Source: Bremerella alba
GTDB taxonomy: Bacteria; Planctomycetota; Planctomycetia; Pirellulales; Pirellulaceae
Direction of reading: 5' to 3'
DNA length: 64,000 nt
Assembly: GCF_013618625.1 (NCBI RefSeq)
Contig: NZ_JABRWO010000010.1
Location: 124,001-188,000 of the forward strand
In this document: positions 9,390 through 18,428 of the stretch, one piece after another
How the letters are laid out: every line of letters starts with the position of its first letter
How positions within the stretch are numbered: the first letter of the stretch is position 1
Notes under the pieces: generated by a model
The model's database searches: none
Told to the model about the DNA's origin: nothing
What the model saw: the letters and a program-made list of their open reading frames with translations, nothing else
Position numbers and translations under genes: made by a program

Positions 9390-11147
9390 ATGTATTTGAC
9401 GATCCGGGCTATCGTCTTTGGGATATTGCTATCTTTCACATGGGCTGTGGTTGCCACTGCACAAAATGGCGGTGATAGCAAGAAAAACAACCAATCGAAC
9501 ACAACCGACCAAAAATCACAGCCGTCTACAGATGCTTATTATTTGGTCGATTCCCTTAACGACGGCATACCTACGTCGGACAGTTCGCCCGATCTTAGTA
9601 CGCCGCTGGCAACGGTAGAGAACTTTATCTTTGCCTGTCGCGAGAAAGATTTTGCGCGTGCTGCACAGTCTCTTAATTTTAAGTTGATCCCCCAGGATCA
9701 GCGAGATCAAGCGGCCTATCTAGCCGAGAACTTCTACTACGTACTTAACCAACGATTGTGGGTTGATATCGAAGATCTGCCCGATCGTGCTGACGGGCAA
9801 GTGATCAATCGTATAGGCAAACAGGATCCGATGGCCGGGAAACCGCGGAAAAGTATTCGTCTGGGGGTGATCAACATCGACGATTGGAAGGAAGTTCGTG
9901 TGCGGTTACAACGCGTGAAGGTTGGTGATGGGGTGCCGATATGGTTGTTTTCCGCTCAGACGGTTGAAAAGATTCCGGCCCTTTACCAGGAGTACGGCCC
10001 AAGCTGGGTGGAAGAAGCGATGCCTGCTTGGGCGAAGACGCGTTTGGCCGGTAAGGTTCCGATCTGGGAATGGTTTGCGCTGTTTGTATTCGTAGCGGCA
10101 GGTGTTTGTGTGGGCTACGTAACCCAAGGAGTCGCTGGCTATGCGATTTTGCATCGGCAACGGAAAGAACGCTTGTGGATTGAACGGCTCATTGATGACC
10201 TTCGCGTGCCGGTCGCTGTGGCTAGTGCCGCGCTGACAACCTACTTGCTTAAGCAGGCTTTTCTGTCGTTGACCGGGCCGGTAAATACTGTGGTAGATCC
10301 GGTGATGTTGTTGGTCGTGGTGGGAGCGATCGCATGGGCGGTTCTCCGGGGGCTCGACGTGGCGACCTCCTTTACGATGGATCGCTATGTCAACACACTT
10401 AAAGACGATATCGAAGGTGCTGAGCAAGGACTGCTTACCAAGATTAGTATCGCCAGGCGGCTTGTTGCCTTGGTGGCGGTTTTTGTCGTCGTGGGCGTTG
10501 TACTCATTCAACTGAACATCTTCGATGCGGTGGGGTATGGACTACTTGCTTCGGCAGGCGTCACGACGGTTATTTTGGGGATAGCCGCACAACCGATTCT
10601 TGGTAACCTGCTTGCCGGTCTACAAATCGCCATTACACAGCCGGTGCGGATTGGGGATAGCGTGTTGTTCGAAGGCCACTGGGGGCATGTCGAAGGCATC
10701 AAGTTCACGTACCTCACGATTCGTACCTGGGACAAACGGCGGTTGATCGTACCGCTGCAATACCTGATCTCGAAGCCAGTCGAAAACTGGACGAAAGTTA
10801 ATGAGGATCTAACTCGACCGATCAAGGTATACGTCGACTACACAACCGACGTGCAGATTATTCGCGAGAAGTTCCAAGAGATGGCGACCCAGCACGAGTT
10901 GTGGGATCAAGATAGCGAGCCGATCGTGCAGGTAACGGATTGTTCTGATGAGTCGATGGAGGTGCGTGCGCTATGTCACGCCAAGAGCCCGGCCGATGCT
11001 TGGAATTTACACTGTGAAATGCGAGAAAAGTTAATCGCATTTGTTCAGGATCTTGAGAGTGGAAAGTACCTTCCGCGTGAACGTATCCGCATGTTAAGCG
11101 AAACAGCCCAGGGCAATGGGAAGCAAGCAAGTCATAGTGATCGATAG
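9390..11147 (+). CDS. MscS-family small-conductance mechanosensitive channel
   Basis: About 585 residues. An N-terminal signal or anchor (ILLSFTWAVVATA) precedes a periplasmic region of about 200 residues with a polar low-complexity start. Four or five membrane helices follow, then the MscS core: a glycine/alanine-rich pore helix (LLASAGVTTVILGIAAQ), the QPVRIGDSV segment and the beta domain with TYLTIRTWDKRRLIVP. This family releases solutes on hypo-osmotic shock. I place the start at ATG 9390, which follows AGGGAAG and gives the signal sequence directly; an upstream ATG at 9324 would add 22 unlikely residues. It stands alone and is divergent from the broken ligase gene. Confidence 0.87.
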   Translation: MYLTIRAIVFGILLSFTWAVVATAQNGGDSKKNNQSNTTDQKSQPSTDAYYLVDSLNDGIPTSDSSPDLSTPLATVENFIFACREKDFARAAQSLNFKLIPQDQRDQAAYLAENFYYVLNQRLWVDIEDLPDRADGQVINRIGKQDPMAGKPRKSIRLGVINIDDWKEVRVRLQRVKVGDGVPIWLFSAQTVEKIPALYQEYGPSWVEEAMPAWAKTRLAGKVPIWEWFALFVFVAAGVCVGYVTQGVAGYAILHRQRKERLWIERLIDDLRVPVAVASAALTTYLLKQAFLSLTGPVNTVVDPVMLLVVVGAIAWAVLRGLDVATSFTMDRYVNTLKDDIEGAEQGLLTKISIARRLVALVAVFVVVGVVLIQLNIFDAVGYGLLASAGVTTVILGIAAQPILGNLLAGLQIAITQPVRIGDSVLFEGHWGHVEGIKFTYLTIRTWDKRRLIVPLQYLISKPVENWTKVNEDLTRPIKVYVDYTTDVQIIREKFQEMATQHELWDQDSEPIVQVTDCSDESMEVRALCHAKSPADAWNLHCEMREKLIAFVQDLESGKYLPRERIRMLSETAQGNGKQASHSDR

Positions 11148-11215
11148 TTGAAATCACATAACTTCTTGCAGTGAACTCAACCGGCTGACGTTGTCAGGGA
11201 CGAGCGGATCCGCCA

Positions 11216-11550
11216 TCAGTTGAGGTGGGCATGAGCGAATTCGCCAAGCAGGATCGACTTGCAATTATGCCTCAGATAATCGAGGGTCGTGTCTGATTGA
11301 AACCATCGTAAGCCCTCTGCATGAGTGGCCCCAGATGTATTCCAAAATGGGTTGGTGAGCTTTCCATACTCCAGGTCGACATCGCCTTACTTGAATAAGG
11401 CTCAAGGTCGCCAATGGTCAAATCACGTAGCGACGCCTCAGCTAGAAACACAGATGCTTCGGCGTGAAAACAATCGTTACAGCCAACGAAATCTTCGCTT
11501 AGCTTGTACTTAGCAAATGTTGTATAGAGGTTCTCGATGACTTCGATCAT
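11216..11550 (-). pseudogene. Broken small gene of a conserved hypothetical family
   Basis: From ATG 11550 the frame gives LYTTFAKYKLSEDFVGCNDC and then LRDLTIGDLEPYSSKAMST, which resembles a widespread uncharacterised family whose members continue with a TWGD..DFRHFLPR region. Here that continuation is missing. Instead a one-base frame change near 11370 leads into LEYGKLTNPFW and then on to a stop at 11216-11218. The family normally carries a (K)LxYG motif after about 30 more residues, so I infer an internal deletion plus frameshift. The unshifted frame ends at 11272 with an unlike tail (GFNQTRPSII). The last 40 codons of the shifted frame match nothing I know and might be intergenic sequence. 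Confidence 0.55.
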
Positions 11551-11613
11551 GATCGATCCCTGCCGGTAGAGAGGTGAGCTACTCCCTAAAAGTAGTCGTC
11601 GCGATTGGTACCG

Positions 11614-11781
11614 TCAAAAACGTCCTTTTTTCAGGCAACATTTTTTGAAGAGTTTCATCGAACCACAAGGGCAGAGATCGTTCCGGCCGAGCTTTTCTTC
11701 CAAGTATTTATCGCCGTGAACAATCTGGATCCCGCGTTTAACATTTGTTTCGGAAGGATAGCCGTGGCGGCGTTTGCTCAT
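11614..11781 (-). CDS. Small SEC-C motif protein (55 residues)
   Basis: A short frame that reads [17 protein letters not shown] at its start and ends with the zinc-binding SEC-C pattern [18 protein letters not shown], three cysteines in CPCG...KCC order as in the SecA C-terminus. SEC-C modules bind zinc and, in SecA, SecB or ribosomes; in tiny stand-alone proteins the role is unknown. The pattern is too specific to be chance. The same frame stays open a further 14 codons upstream of ATG 11781 but without a usual start codon. One position of the usual GSGKK is replaced by SM, a mild deviation. It has no close partner: the DegT-type gene lies 166 bases upstream on the same strand. Confidence 0.75.
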   Translation of the reverse strand: MSKRRHGYPSETNVKRGIQIVHGDKYLEEKLGRNDLCPCGSMKLFKKCCLKKGRF

Positions 11782-11947
11782 CGGCTCGAAAGGATGGTTG
11801 TTCGTCGAATTCGTTTTGATTGTCAGGACTCATGAGTCACCTTGCCATTTCTTGCCACGGGGTTGTTAAGGGAGTTAAGCACGTTTCAGTGCTATGACAT
11901 CCCCCCGCCAGGAATGGTTCGCAGGACTCCCCAATTGTTTTCAAGAG

Positions 11948-13126
11948 TCAACTCCGCGACTTTCCCAGAGCTACCTTCACCGCTTGGCCTAGCCGCCGCA
12001 CTTCGGCTTCGGATAATTCAGGGTAGATCGGAAGGAAGACGCAATTTTGCAACAGCCATTGCATCTCTCCAGGTGGGATGGATGGCGTCTTCAAAACGCA
12101 GAGGTTATGGCAACTCGTCGCATCGAAACCAGATTGACGCAGGGAACGTACGACTGCGATAGGATCTTTGGCGGCGATTGCAAAGACCCACCAAGTAGAT
12201 TCGACGGCAGAAATGCCTGCGACCTCTGTGTCGTTTCCGATCTCGCTGGCCAGCAATCGACCTAATTCAGTTCTGCGCTCAATTCGCTGATCGCGATAAC
12301 CGCTCCAACGCCGCGCGATCATTGCTACCAGCGGTTGCGATGGAAGCTTTCGGATTTTACCAAGCAGATCGTGTCCTTGGAAGTTTCGGGTAAGGGGCTT
12401 AACGGCTTGATCGGCGTCAAGCCCCATCAAACGATTAAGTCTGATGAAAAGATCGAACAAGTGTCGCTGAGTTAGAATCTTCATAGCGCCGTACTTCAAT
12501 ATTCGCAGTGCGTAAGCACGTCGAGGTTGGAGAGAGTACTGGTTCTGTGCCCGAATCATCCTCTTAAGTAGCTGTGCGTCACGAACGCGAATCAAACCTC
12601 CTCCTAGGGCGGTTGCTGTCTTGATCGGTCCAAAGCTGAGGAGGTTCACATCGGCCAGGTCGCTGCCTAGATATCCGGGGCGTGAGAATGCCTGAGCGCA
12701 ATCTTCGACCAGAAGCAACTGGTGTCGCCGAGCGATTTCATCGAGTGGACGCAAATCGATCTGAGTGCCAAACAAGGGAGCGGCCAGAATCATCCGCGTA
12801 CGGGGAGTGATGCAAGACTCGAGTTGTTCGAGGCGCGGTTGCAGAGTCGCAAGATCCAAATCGATGCCGATCGGAACGAGTTTGTGCTGAGCGGCGATTT
12901 GCTGCATATCGGGAATCGAAACGGCGGTGGTTGCGATTTCACTTCCCTCAGGCAGATTCAGTGCCTGTAAAAGCAAATCAAAACCACTTCGAACGGAAAG
13001 ACATGGAAGCGTGTTTTGCTCCTCCCACTGGGCGTAGACCGCACGGTCACCGCGAGGCCAAAGACACAAAGTCAAGCCGAAAGCCAAATCGTACCAGTCA
13101 ATGTCAAACAACTTGCGGGGACGCAC
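11948..13126 (-). CDS. DegT/DnrJ/EryC1/StrS-family PLP aminotransferase
   Basis: 392 residues with the fold-type I PLP pattern of nucleotide-sugar aminotransferases: AAPLFGTQIDLRPLDEIA, the Asp of LLLVEDCAQAF (Asp142) that contacts the pyridine nitrogen, and SFGPIKTATALGGG with the internal-aldimine lysine at 169. The family aminates keto-sugars for surface polysaccharides or antibiotics; the substrate here is unknown and no sugar-nucleotide genes are adjacent. The start is GTG 13126, with AGGGGG about nine bases upstream; a nearby ATG at 13133 is out of frame. The extended Arg-rich region around residues 200-270 is unusual and may fit a lipid-linked or membrane-proximal substrate, which is speculation. 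Confidence 0.82.
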   Translation of the reverse strand: MRPRKLFDIDWYDLAFGLTLCLWPRGDRAVYAQWEEQNTLPCLSVRSGFDLLLQALNLPEGSEIATTAVSIPDMQQIAAQHKLVPIGIDLDLATLQPRLEQLESCITPRTRMILAAPLFGTQIDLRPLDEIARRHQLLLVEDCAQAFSRPGYLGSDLADVNLLSFGPIKTATALGGGLIRVRDAQLLKRMIRAQNQYSLQPRRAYALRILKYGAMKILTQRHLFDLFIRLNRLMGLDADQAVKPLTRNFQGHDLLGKIRKLPSQPLVAMIARRWSGYRDQRIERRTELGRLLASEIGNDTEVAGISAVESTWWVFAIAAKDPIAVVRSLRQSGFDATSCHNLCVLKTPSIPPGEMQWLLQNCVFLPIYPELSEAEVRRLGQAVKVALGKSRS

Positions 13127-13133
13127 GTCTCAT

Positions 13134-13526
13134 TGCCCCCTTTCGTCCGCTGTGGTTTTTGAATGCTCTCAATCCGTACGCTGTAACTTGGTATCTGCAA
13201 TGCATCCGAGAATGGTGTTAACTTACCGGTGCTATTTTTGCGGAGCAAGTTTTTGAGAAGGTTTGTCTCAATTTTTGGGGCGTTGCTTGACAGGTGGCGA
13301 TTAAAACGTGCGTCGAAGAGGAAGTCGTTGAGGGTTGGACACAAGTGCAATTTGTCACCGATAAAATCGAAATTCTTCTGATATTTCGACGCGTTAAGTT
13401 ATGTGTAACGTCAGTCTTAAATCTGACTCACATCCAACTTGGGGGCATGAATGGAGGGCTTTTTGTGGACTATAATTTAGTGAGAAACGTTAGCGACGGC
13501 TCCTATTGATGGCCAAGGGAACTTTG
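13134..13526. other. Non-coding divergent region between DegT-like gene and glycerophosphodiesterase
   Basis: About 390 bases, AT-richer than the flanks, with no frame that looks coding. A TATAAT hexamer at 13471-13476 lies 50 bases before the downstream start and is a candidate -10 box for the rightward gene; no convincing -35 lies at the right spacing. The Shine-Dalgarno of the leftward gene is at its left edge. Confidence 0.5.
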
Positions 13527-14360
13527 ATGATGCGAACATTTGCTTATGGTTTGTTGGTAGCGGCATGTTGGACAGGTGTCGTGGGAATAGGGGAGGCGCA
13601 GATGATCGTGGCGCACCGTGGGGCTTCGTTTGACGCACCAGAGAACACGCTGGCCGCATTTCAGGAAGCCTGGAAACAGAAGGCCGATGCGATCGAAGGT
13701 GACTTCTACCTGACCAAGGATGGCCATATCGTTTGCTTGCACGACAAGACCACCGAGCGAACCACTGCCGGAACCGCCAAGCTCAATCCAGCAGAATCGA
13801 CCCTCGACCAACTGCGAGATCTGGATGTGGGATCGTGGAAACATGAGAAGTACGCTGGCGAACGCATTCCGTTGTTAGATGAAGTGCTTGCGACGGTTCC
13901 GCAATCGGGAAAGATTTTGGTTGAAATTAAGTGTGGTCCTGAAATTATTGAGCCACTGAGAGTCGTGTTGGAAAAGTCAAGCTTACGGCCGGAACAAATT
14001 GTGATCATTTGTTTCAACGAGGAGGTCGTGAAACAGGCTCGTGAAAAAATGCCGCAGTTCAAAGCGAATTGGCTAACAAGCTATAAGCAGGATAAAGACA
14101 CCAAGATGTGGTCGCCTAATCTTGACACTGTGTTAGAGACGCTTGGTAAGACCGGAGCGACAGGCTGGGGAACGCAAGGGCGAGATGAAGTCGTGACCGC
14201 TGAATTTGTTCGCGAGATTCGCAAGGCGGGTATCGAGTGTCATGTGTGGACGGTTGATGAACCTGCTCAGGCAAAACGCTATGCCACACTGGGATTCGAT
14301 TCGATCACCACCAACAAACCGGCTGAAATTCGCAAGGCTGTCCTCGGTGGCACGCCGTAA
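13527..14360 (+). CDS. Secreted glycerophosphodiester phosphodiesterase
   Basis: 277 residues. A signal peptide (about residues 1-25) is followed by the GDPD TIM-barrel signature IVAHRGASFDAPENTLAAF with the catalytic His-Arg and Glu-Asn, EGDFYLTKDGHIVCLHD (Glu, Asp and His of the metal site), and KILVEIK with the conserved Glu/Lys. It should hydrolyse glycerophosphodiesters to glycerol 3-phosphate and an alcohol in the periplasm, serving phosphate or glycerol scavenging. Start chosen at ATG 13527 because AAGGGA is 8-10 bases upstream and the signal peptide begins there; ATG 13509 is a weaker option. It is convergent with the histidine kinase gene, with 30 bases between the two ends. Confidence 0.92.
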   Translation: MMRTFAYGLLVAACWTGVVGIGEAQMIVAHRGASFDAPENTLAAFQEAWKQKADAIEGDFYLTKDGHIVCLHDKTTERTTAGTAKLNPAESTLDQLRDLDVGSWKHEKYAGERIPLLDEVLATVPQSGKILVEIKCGPEIIEPLRVVLEKSSLRPEQIVIICFNEEVVKQAREKMPQFKANWLTSYKQDKDTKMWSPNLDTVLETLGKTGATGWGTQGRDEVVTAEFVREIRKAGIECHVWTVDEPAQAKRYATLGFDSITTNKPAEIRKAVLGGTP

Positions 14361-14390
14361 GTGAGAAACATCTAAAACAGCGTCGGATCT

Positions 14391-17327
14391 CTATGATTGG
14401 GTAAATCGAGCGTCGCCCCCCTGGTCTGGCATGCTGGCGGGTAGGCGTAAGCGGAAAGTGCATCCTTTTCCGTCTGAATGAAGCTCGATCGTACCGCCGT
14501 GGAAATCGACGATTCTTTTAACAATGGCCAGTCCGATTCCGGTTCCTTCTGAATCGGGATCAAGCTTGTCAAATAGCTGAAAGATACGCTCCTGGTATTC
14601 AATCGCGACGCCAGGACCATTGTCGGTGATTTCAATCATTACGAATTCATCTTCCTGGCGCGCCTTGATGATGACTTCTGGGTTGGGGCCGCGATTGTGC
14701 TTGATTCCATTTTCAATCAGGTTCTGCATCAATTGCCGGATTTGAACGGAATCGCCATAAACGTGCAGGTTTTCAATGTCGCAATAGACTTCCGCGTTCC
14801 GGCTTTCGATCTGACCGGCCAGCAAAGTGATCGCTTCCGAGGTCACTTCGTCCAGCAAAATCATCGTACGCGTTTTTATATTGCGGCCGATACGCGACAA
14901 TTCCAATAGATCGTCTAGCAGTTGCTTCATGCCATCGGCCGCCGATCCGATGATGGAAAGGTCTTCTTCAATGGCGGACTTGTCCTGGTTTTCGATATCT
15001 TCGGCAAGTATTCCGAGGAAGCCTTTGATGGTTATCAAGGGTGACTTGAGATCGTGCGATACCGTGTAAGTGAATTGCTTTAACTCGGTGTTCGTTTCTT
15101 CGAGATTACGGATGAGTGATTCACGAACGGTTTCAGATTCGATGCGCTCGGTAATATCTGCCAGCGCGAAGACGGCTCCGGCAAATTCACCTGTTTCGTC
15201 GAAGAGAGGTGCGCCATTGGTTGAGGCTATGATGTAGGAGTCTGGGCCAAACTGAATTCGATATCGCACATCGTTGATCGGCTTGAGGGTGCTTTTAACC
15301 CGCGCAAAAGGACGATTTTCGACGTCGAGTGGCTTGCCTTCCATGTCGTAGATTTTCCAGGAAAAGGTGTGAATGTTCTTCCCCTGAACAAGTTCACGAC
15401 CGACACGCAATGTCTTTTCTAAAGCAGGGTTAAGAAATTTTATGTTGCCTTGGGCATCGACAACCATGACGGACGCAACACTGGTTTCCATAACTTGGTC
15501 GAGCAGCGCCTTTTCCCAAACGAGCTGCTGTTGTGCGAGGATTCGATCGGTCGTATTGGTGGCAACTCCCAAGATTTGGGTAGGGTTTCCGTTGGGGTCT
15601 TTTTGGAAGATGACCCAATGAAACTCGAACCATGTCCATTGACCATCCGAATGCCGTAGGCGAAACGTATCGCGACGGACTTCAGGCTCGCCTGTTTCAT
15701 GCCACTGGGTCGATGAGAGCCGTGCACGGGAAATGTCATCAGGGTGGATGATTTCGGTAAAGAACCGAGGTCCCAGCTCTTCGAGGTATCTCTTGGTAAA
15801 GCCCAGTTCCTTCTCAATGTTTTGATTAACGAAGTCGACCGATTGGGTTGCCAAGTCGAAGATATAAATGACACCGGGAGACGCGTTGATTACTTTTTCG
15901 GCAAAGTCCTTGGCCTGCTTCGTCTGCTTCTCGGCCGCTTTTCGCAAGGTTGCATCGCGTGCGGCGGACATGACCATGGTCTCGCCTTCACGTTCGATCA
16001 GCGTCAAGCGGATCTCCACCGGAAATGTACTACCGTCTTTACGTCGATGCATGCGTTCAACCAGAGGATGATACCGACCACCTTCACGGGCCAGTTGATT
16101 CCACAAACGATGAGCGTCTTCTATTTTCCAGTCGGTATCGATTCGAGAAACAGATATTCCCAGAAGTTCTTCGCGTTGGTAGCCGAGGCTGCGGCATGCT
16201 TCCTGGTTTGCATCGATGATGATGCCATTCAAATCACGCAAGAAGATCGCATCAGCGGCACCATCGAATAGACGCCGGAATCGATCTTCGCTAGATTCGA
16301 TTCGGCGAACGTGTTTCTCTTGCTGAATGCGTGCTGCATCTAGCTCATCTGCCATGTGATTAAACGACTCGGCCAGAATGGCATATTCGCCGCGCGACTT
16401 CGAGGAAAATCTCGCTGATTGATCGCCTTTGGCGTATTGGCGAAACGTTTTAATGATTTGTTGCAGAGGCCGAAGCGTTCGTTCGCTAAAGAAAAGTGCC
16501 AAGATGACGGCGGCCGTAATTCCACATGCCACCGCAGTGACTTTCGACCACGCCATCCTGTTGTAAACCCCTTGGACTTCAATTTCGGGAATCGCAACGA
16601 TCAGGTCCCAAGAGGTATCTGGTACCCGCGTAACGGAAACGAGGTAGCGCGTGCCGTTTTCGTCGGTCAGCGTTGGTTGGCCGTCCAGTACAATTTGCTT
16701 GCGAACAAATTCAGCCTTGTTGGATGCCGCGATCATGCGACCCGAGTCATCTACAAGCGCAAGAAAGCCACCACGGCTGACTTCCATGCTGCGCACAAAT
16801 TCGATCAATTGACTATCAAGGATCGTCAGCCCTAAAGCACCCTTCAGTGTTCCGTCGTCGGTATGAACCGGAGCGATCAGTAAGAGAATGTCTTGCCCAG
16901 ATCCGCGGCTTTGTAAGATTCGCGTAGTAACCTTGTTGCCTTTGATGACCTCGCGAAAGTAATCTCGGTCAAAGACATTGAATGTAGTGTTATTCGTATC
17001 GTGAACTGTTCCATCCAACTCATCGAAGAAAAGTCCTTTGATTCTTTGACGCGCGGACAATTCTTGGATTCTCAAAAAATCCAGGATCTCCGGAATGGTT
17101 CCATCTTTCACCAACGGAGTGGCTGCCAAAGTCTCTAAAAGCGAAAAGTGCTTGTCCAGAAAGAAACGAACTTCCCTTCGCTTGGCGTCGAGCTTGGCTT
17201 CCAGGGTTTGATCAATCTGCTCGCGAAGCAAGCGTTGGGTGATCTGATAGTCGAGGATGGTTGAAAGTCCCACCGCGATCAGCGCCGGGATCGCGCCGAG
17301 CAGGAAGTATTTACGAAGTAGATTCAC
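14391..17327 (-). CDS. Membrane sensor histidine kinase with Cache-type sensor and three PAS domains
   Basis: 978 residues. Membrane helix about 8-26, extracytoplasmic dCache-like sensor about 30-255, second helix about 262-281, HAMP linker about 283-335, PAS about 346-460, PAS/PAC about 478-596 (with an HPDD motif), PAS about 608-730, HisKA about 745-812 with the phospho-acceptor in TVSHDLKSP (His758), and HATPase about 860-965 with N box NLIENGIKHN, G1 DNGPG and G2 GTGIGLAI. All catalytic boxes are intact. Start is GTG 17327. No response regulator is adjacent, so it is an orphan kinase; the ligand is unknown. Multiple PAS domains suggest it integrates an outside signal with redox or small-molecule cues inside the cell. 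Confidence 0.92.
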   Translation of the reverse strand: MNLLRKYFLLGAIPALIAVGLSTILDYQITQRLLREQIDQTLEAKLDAKRREVRFFLDKHFSLLETLAATPLVKDGTIPEILDFLRIQELSARQRIKGLFFDELDGTVHDTNNTTFNVFDRDYFREVIKGNKVTTRILQSRGSGQDILLLIAPVHTDDGTLKGALGLTILDSQLIEFVRSMEVSRGGFLALVDDSGRMIAASNKAEFVRKQIVLDGQPTLTDENGTRYLVSVTRVPDTSWDLIVAIPEIEVQGVYNRMAWSKVTAVACGITAAVILALFFSERTLRPLQQIIKTFRQYAKGDQSARFSSKSRGEYAILAESFNHMADELDAARIQQEKHVRRIESSEDRFRRLFDGAADAIFLRDLNGIIIDANQEACRSLGYQREELLGISVSRIDTDWKIEDAHRLWNQLAREGGRYHPLVERMHRRKDGSTFPVEIRLTLIEREGETMVMSAARDATLRKAAEKQTKQAKDFAEKVINASPGVIYIFDLATQSVDFVNQNIEKELGFTKRYLEELGPRFFTEIIHPDDISRARLSSTQWHETGEPEVRRDTFRLRHSDGQWTWFEFHWVIFQKDPNGNPTQILGVATNTTDRILAQQQLVWEKALLDQVMETSVASVMVVDAQGNIKFLNPALEKTLRVGRELVQGKNIHTFSWKIYDMEGKPLDVENRPFARVKSTLKPINDVRYRIQFGPDSYIIASTNGAPLFDETGEFAGAVFALADITERIESETVRESLIRNLEETNTELKQFTYTVSHDLKSPLITIKGFLGILAEDIENQDKSAIEEDLSIIGSAADGMKQLLDDLLELSRIGRNIKTRTMILLDEVTSEAITLLAGQIESRNAEVYCDIENLHVYGDSVQIRQLMQNLIENGIKHNRGPNPEVIIKARQEDEFVMIEITDNGPGVAIEYQERIFQLFDKLDPDSEGTGIGLAIVKRIVDFHGGTIELHSDGKGCTFRLRLPASMPDQGGDARFTQS

Positions 17328-17454
17328 GGTGGCTAGGCTTCAGTTCCGAGATAGCAATCGAAAATTCGAGGCGCCCTCGATTATCGAAAAACCAAGGCGA
17401 AGCGTCAAAACCGAAACTGGAATCCGACCGCGAAAATATCGAACCGAAGACTGC

Positions 17455-18285
17455 TTAACCGACAAGCAGGAGCAGGCAGCAGATAATTAGAGCAATCTGG
17501 CTAAGAAATACGGCAGCAAGAAACCGCTGCAGGCACAATTGAAGGCGACTCGAGGACGTCAGGCTGAGAATCACGCGGCGTCTTTGCTCGAAACTCGGGT
17601 ACAGCCAAGTTCGCTGGCTGGGCTCGATCCCTGATAGAAGGGTGAGCTGCGATAAGGCTCGGATCAGCATCCGAGCACTGCGTCGTCGACTGTGATTATG
17701 GTTGCTGAGTAAGTCGACCGCGAAAGCGTCCGCCTGAAACTCCAAGAGGGGGGCGACGAAATGCAGCATCAGAGTCATGTACGCAATGGTTCCCACGATC
17801 ACTGCGCTTTGCGTCAGCATCTGCCAGTCGCTTTGCTGTTCTCCCAGGTGTACCAGGGTCATGCCGAGTATGCCGCCGGCGAACACCACACTCAGTCGAA
17901 TGGGGACATGCCAGAGGCGAAGATGGCCGATCTCGTGTGCAACGATTGCCGCGGCATACCGTGACGATAAGCGGCTGAGTAACGCATCGCTTACCAGTAC
18001 GAACGAGAAGCCGGGAACACACCCTAAGACGGCCGCATTGCAAACGCGATCGCCTGTTTCCCAAACGCGAAGTTTATCGGCGAACTGATCGTCGACATAA
18101 GGTAGTGCACGCTGAAGCTTTCGTTTTTGAAGCCGTGAAAGCTTGTTAAGCGGAAATAGCTTTTTGATTAACCAGGGATACGCAACGACCGTCACGATTG
18201 GGATTAGCAGCAAGAACCACAGTAGCGATTCCCAGTCCCACGGGGTGTTTGCAATCAGGAGGTTGGAAATTAAATCAGCGATCAA
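17455..18285 (-). CDS. M48-type membrane zinc metallopeptidase
   Basis: 276 residues with an N-terminal membrane helix (about 20-38), the zinc motif HEIGH (His117, Glu118, His121), a pair of central membrane helices, and the third-ligand region LEFQADAFA (Glu182). This is the gluzincin pattern of M48 (HtpX/Ste24-like) or the related M56 family; the spacing of the ligands and the ExxxD third motif favour M48. Likely role is turnover of membrane proteins. The frame opens with TTG 18285 (reading MIADL...), and no better ATG keeps the first helix. It ends with another hydrophobic stretch at the C-terminus. Confidence 0.8.
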   Translation of the reverse strand: MIADLISNLLIANTPWDWESLLWFLLLIPIVTVVAYPWLIKKLFPLNKLSRLQKRKLQRALPYVDDQFADKLRVWETGDRVCNAAVLGCVPGFSFVLVSDALLSRLSSRYAAAIVAHEIGHLRLWHVPIRLSVVFAGGILGMTLVHLGEQQSDWQMLTQSAVIVGTIAYMTLMLHFVAPLLEFQADAFAVDLLSNHNHSRRRSARMLIRALSQLTLLSGIEPSQRTWLYPSFEQRRRVILSLTSSSRLQLCLQRFLAAVFLSQIALIICCLLLLVG

Positions 18286-18369
18286 TTCGGTTCTTCACAT
18301 AAGTGAGAGGTACTACAAGGTCTTAAAGTAATTCGCTCAGACGCGGATACAATTCCCCTCGGCGCAAAG

Positions 18370-18405
18370 AAAAACCGGCCTGCGGATACGCTATGCCGGT
18401 TTTTC
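18370..18405 (-). terminator. Rho-independent terminator after serA
   Basis: Stem AAAAACCGGC / GCCGGTTTTT around a 15-base loop, with A/T runs on both sides, so it could work in both directions. It sits just after the serA stop. Confidence 0.8.
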
Positions 18406-18428
18406 TGAATGTTCCGTTTGTCGCGATT

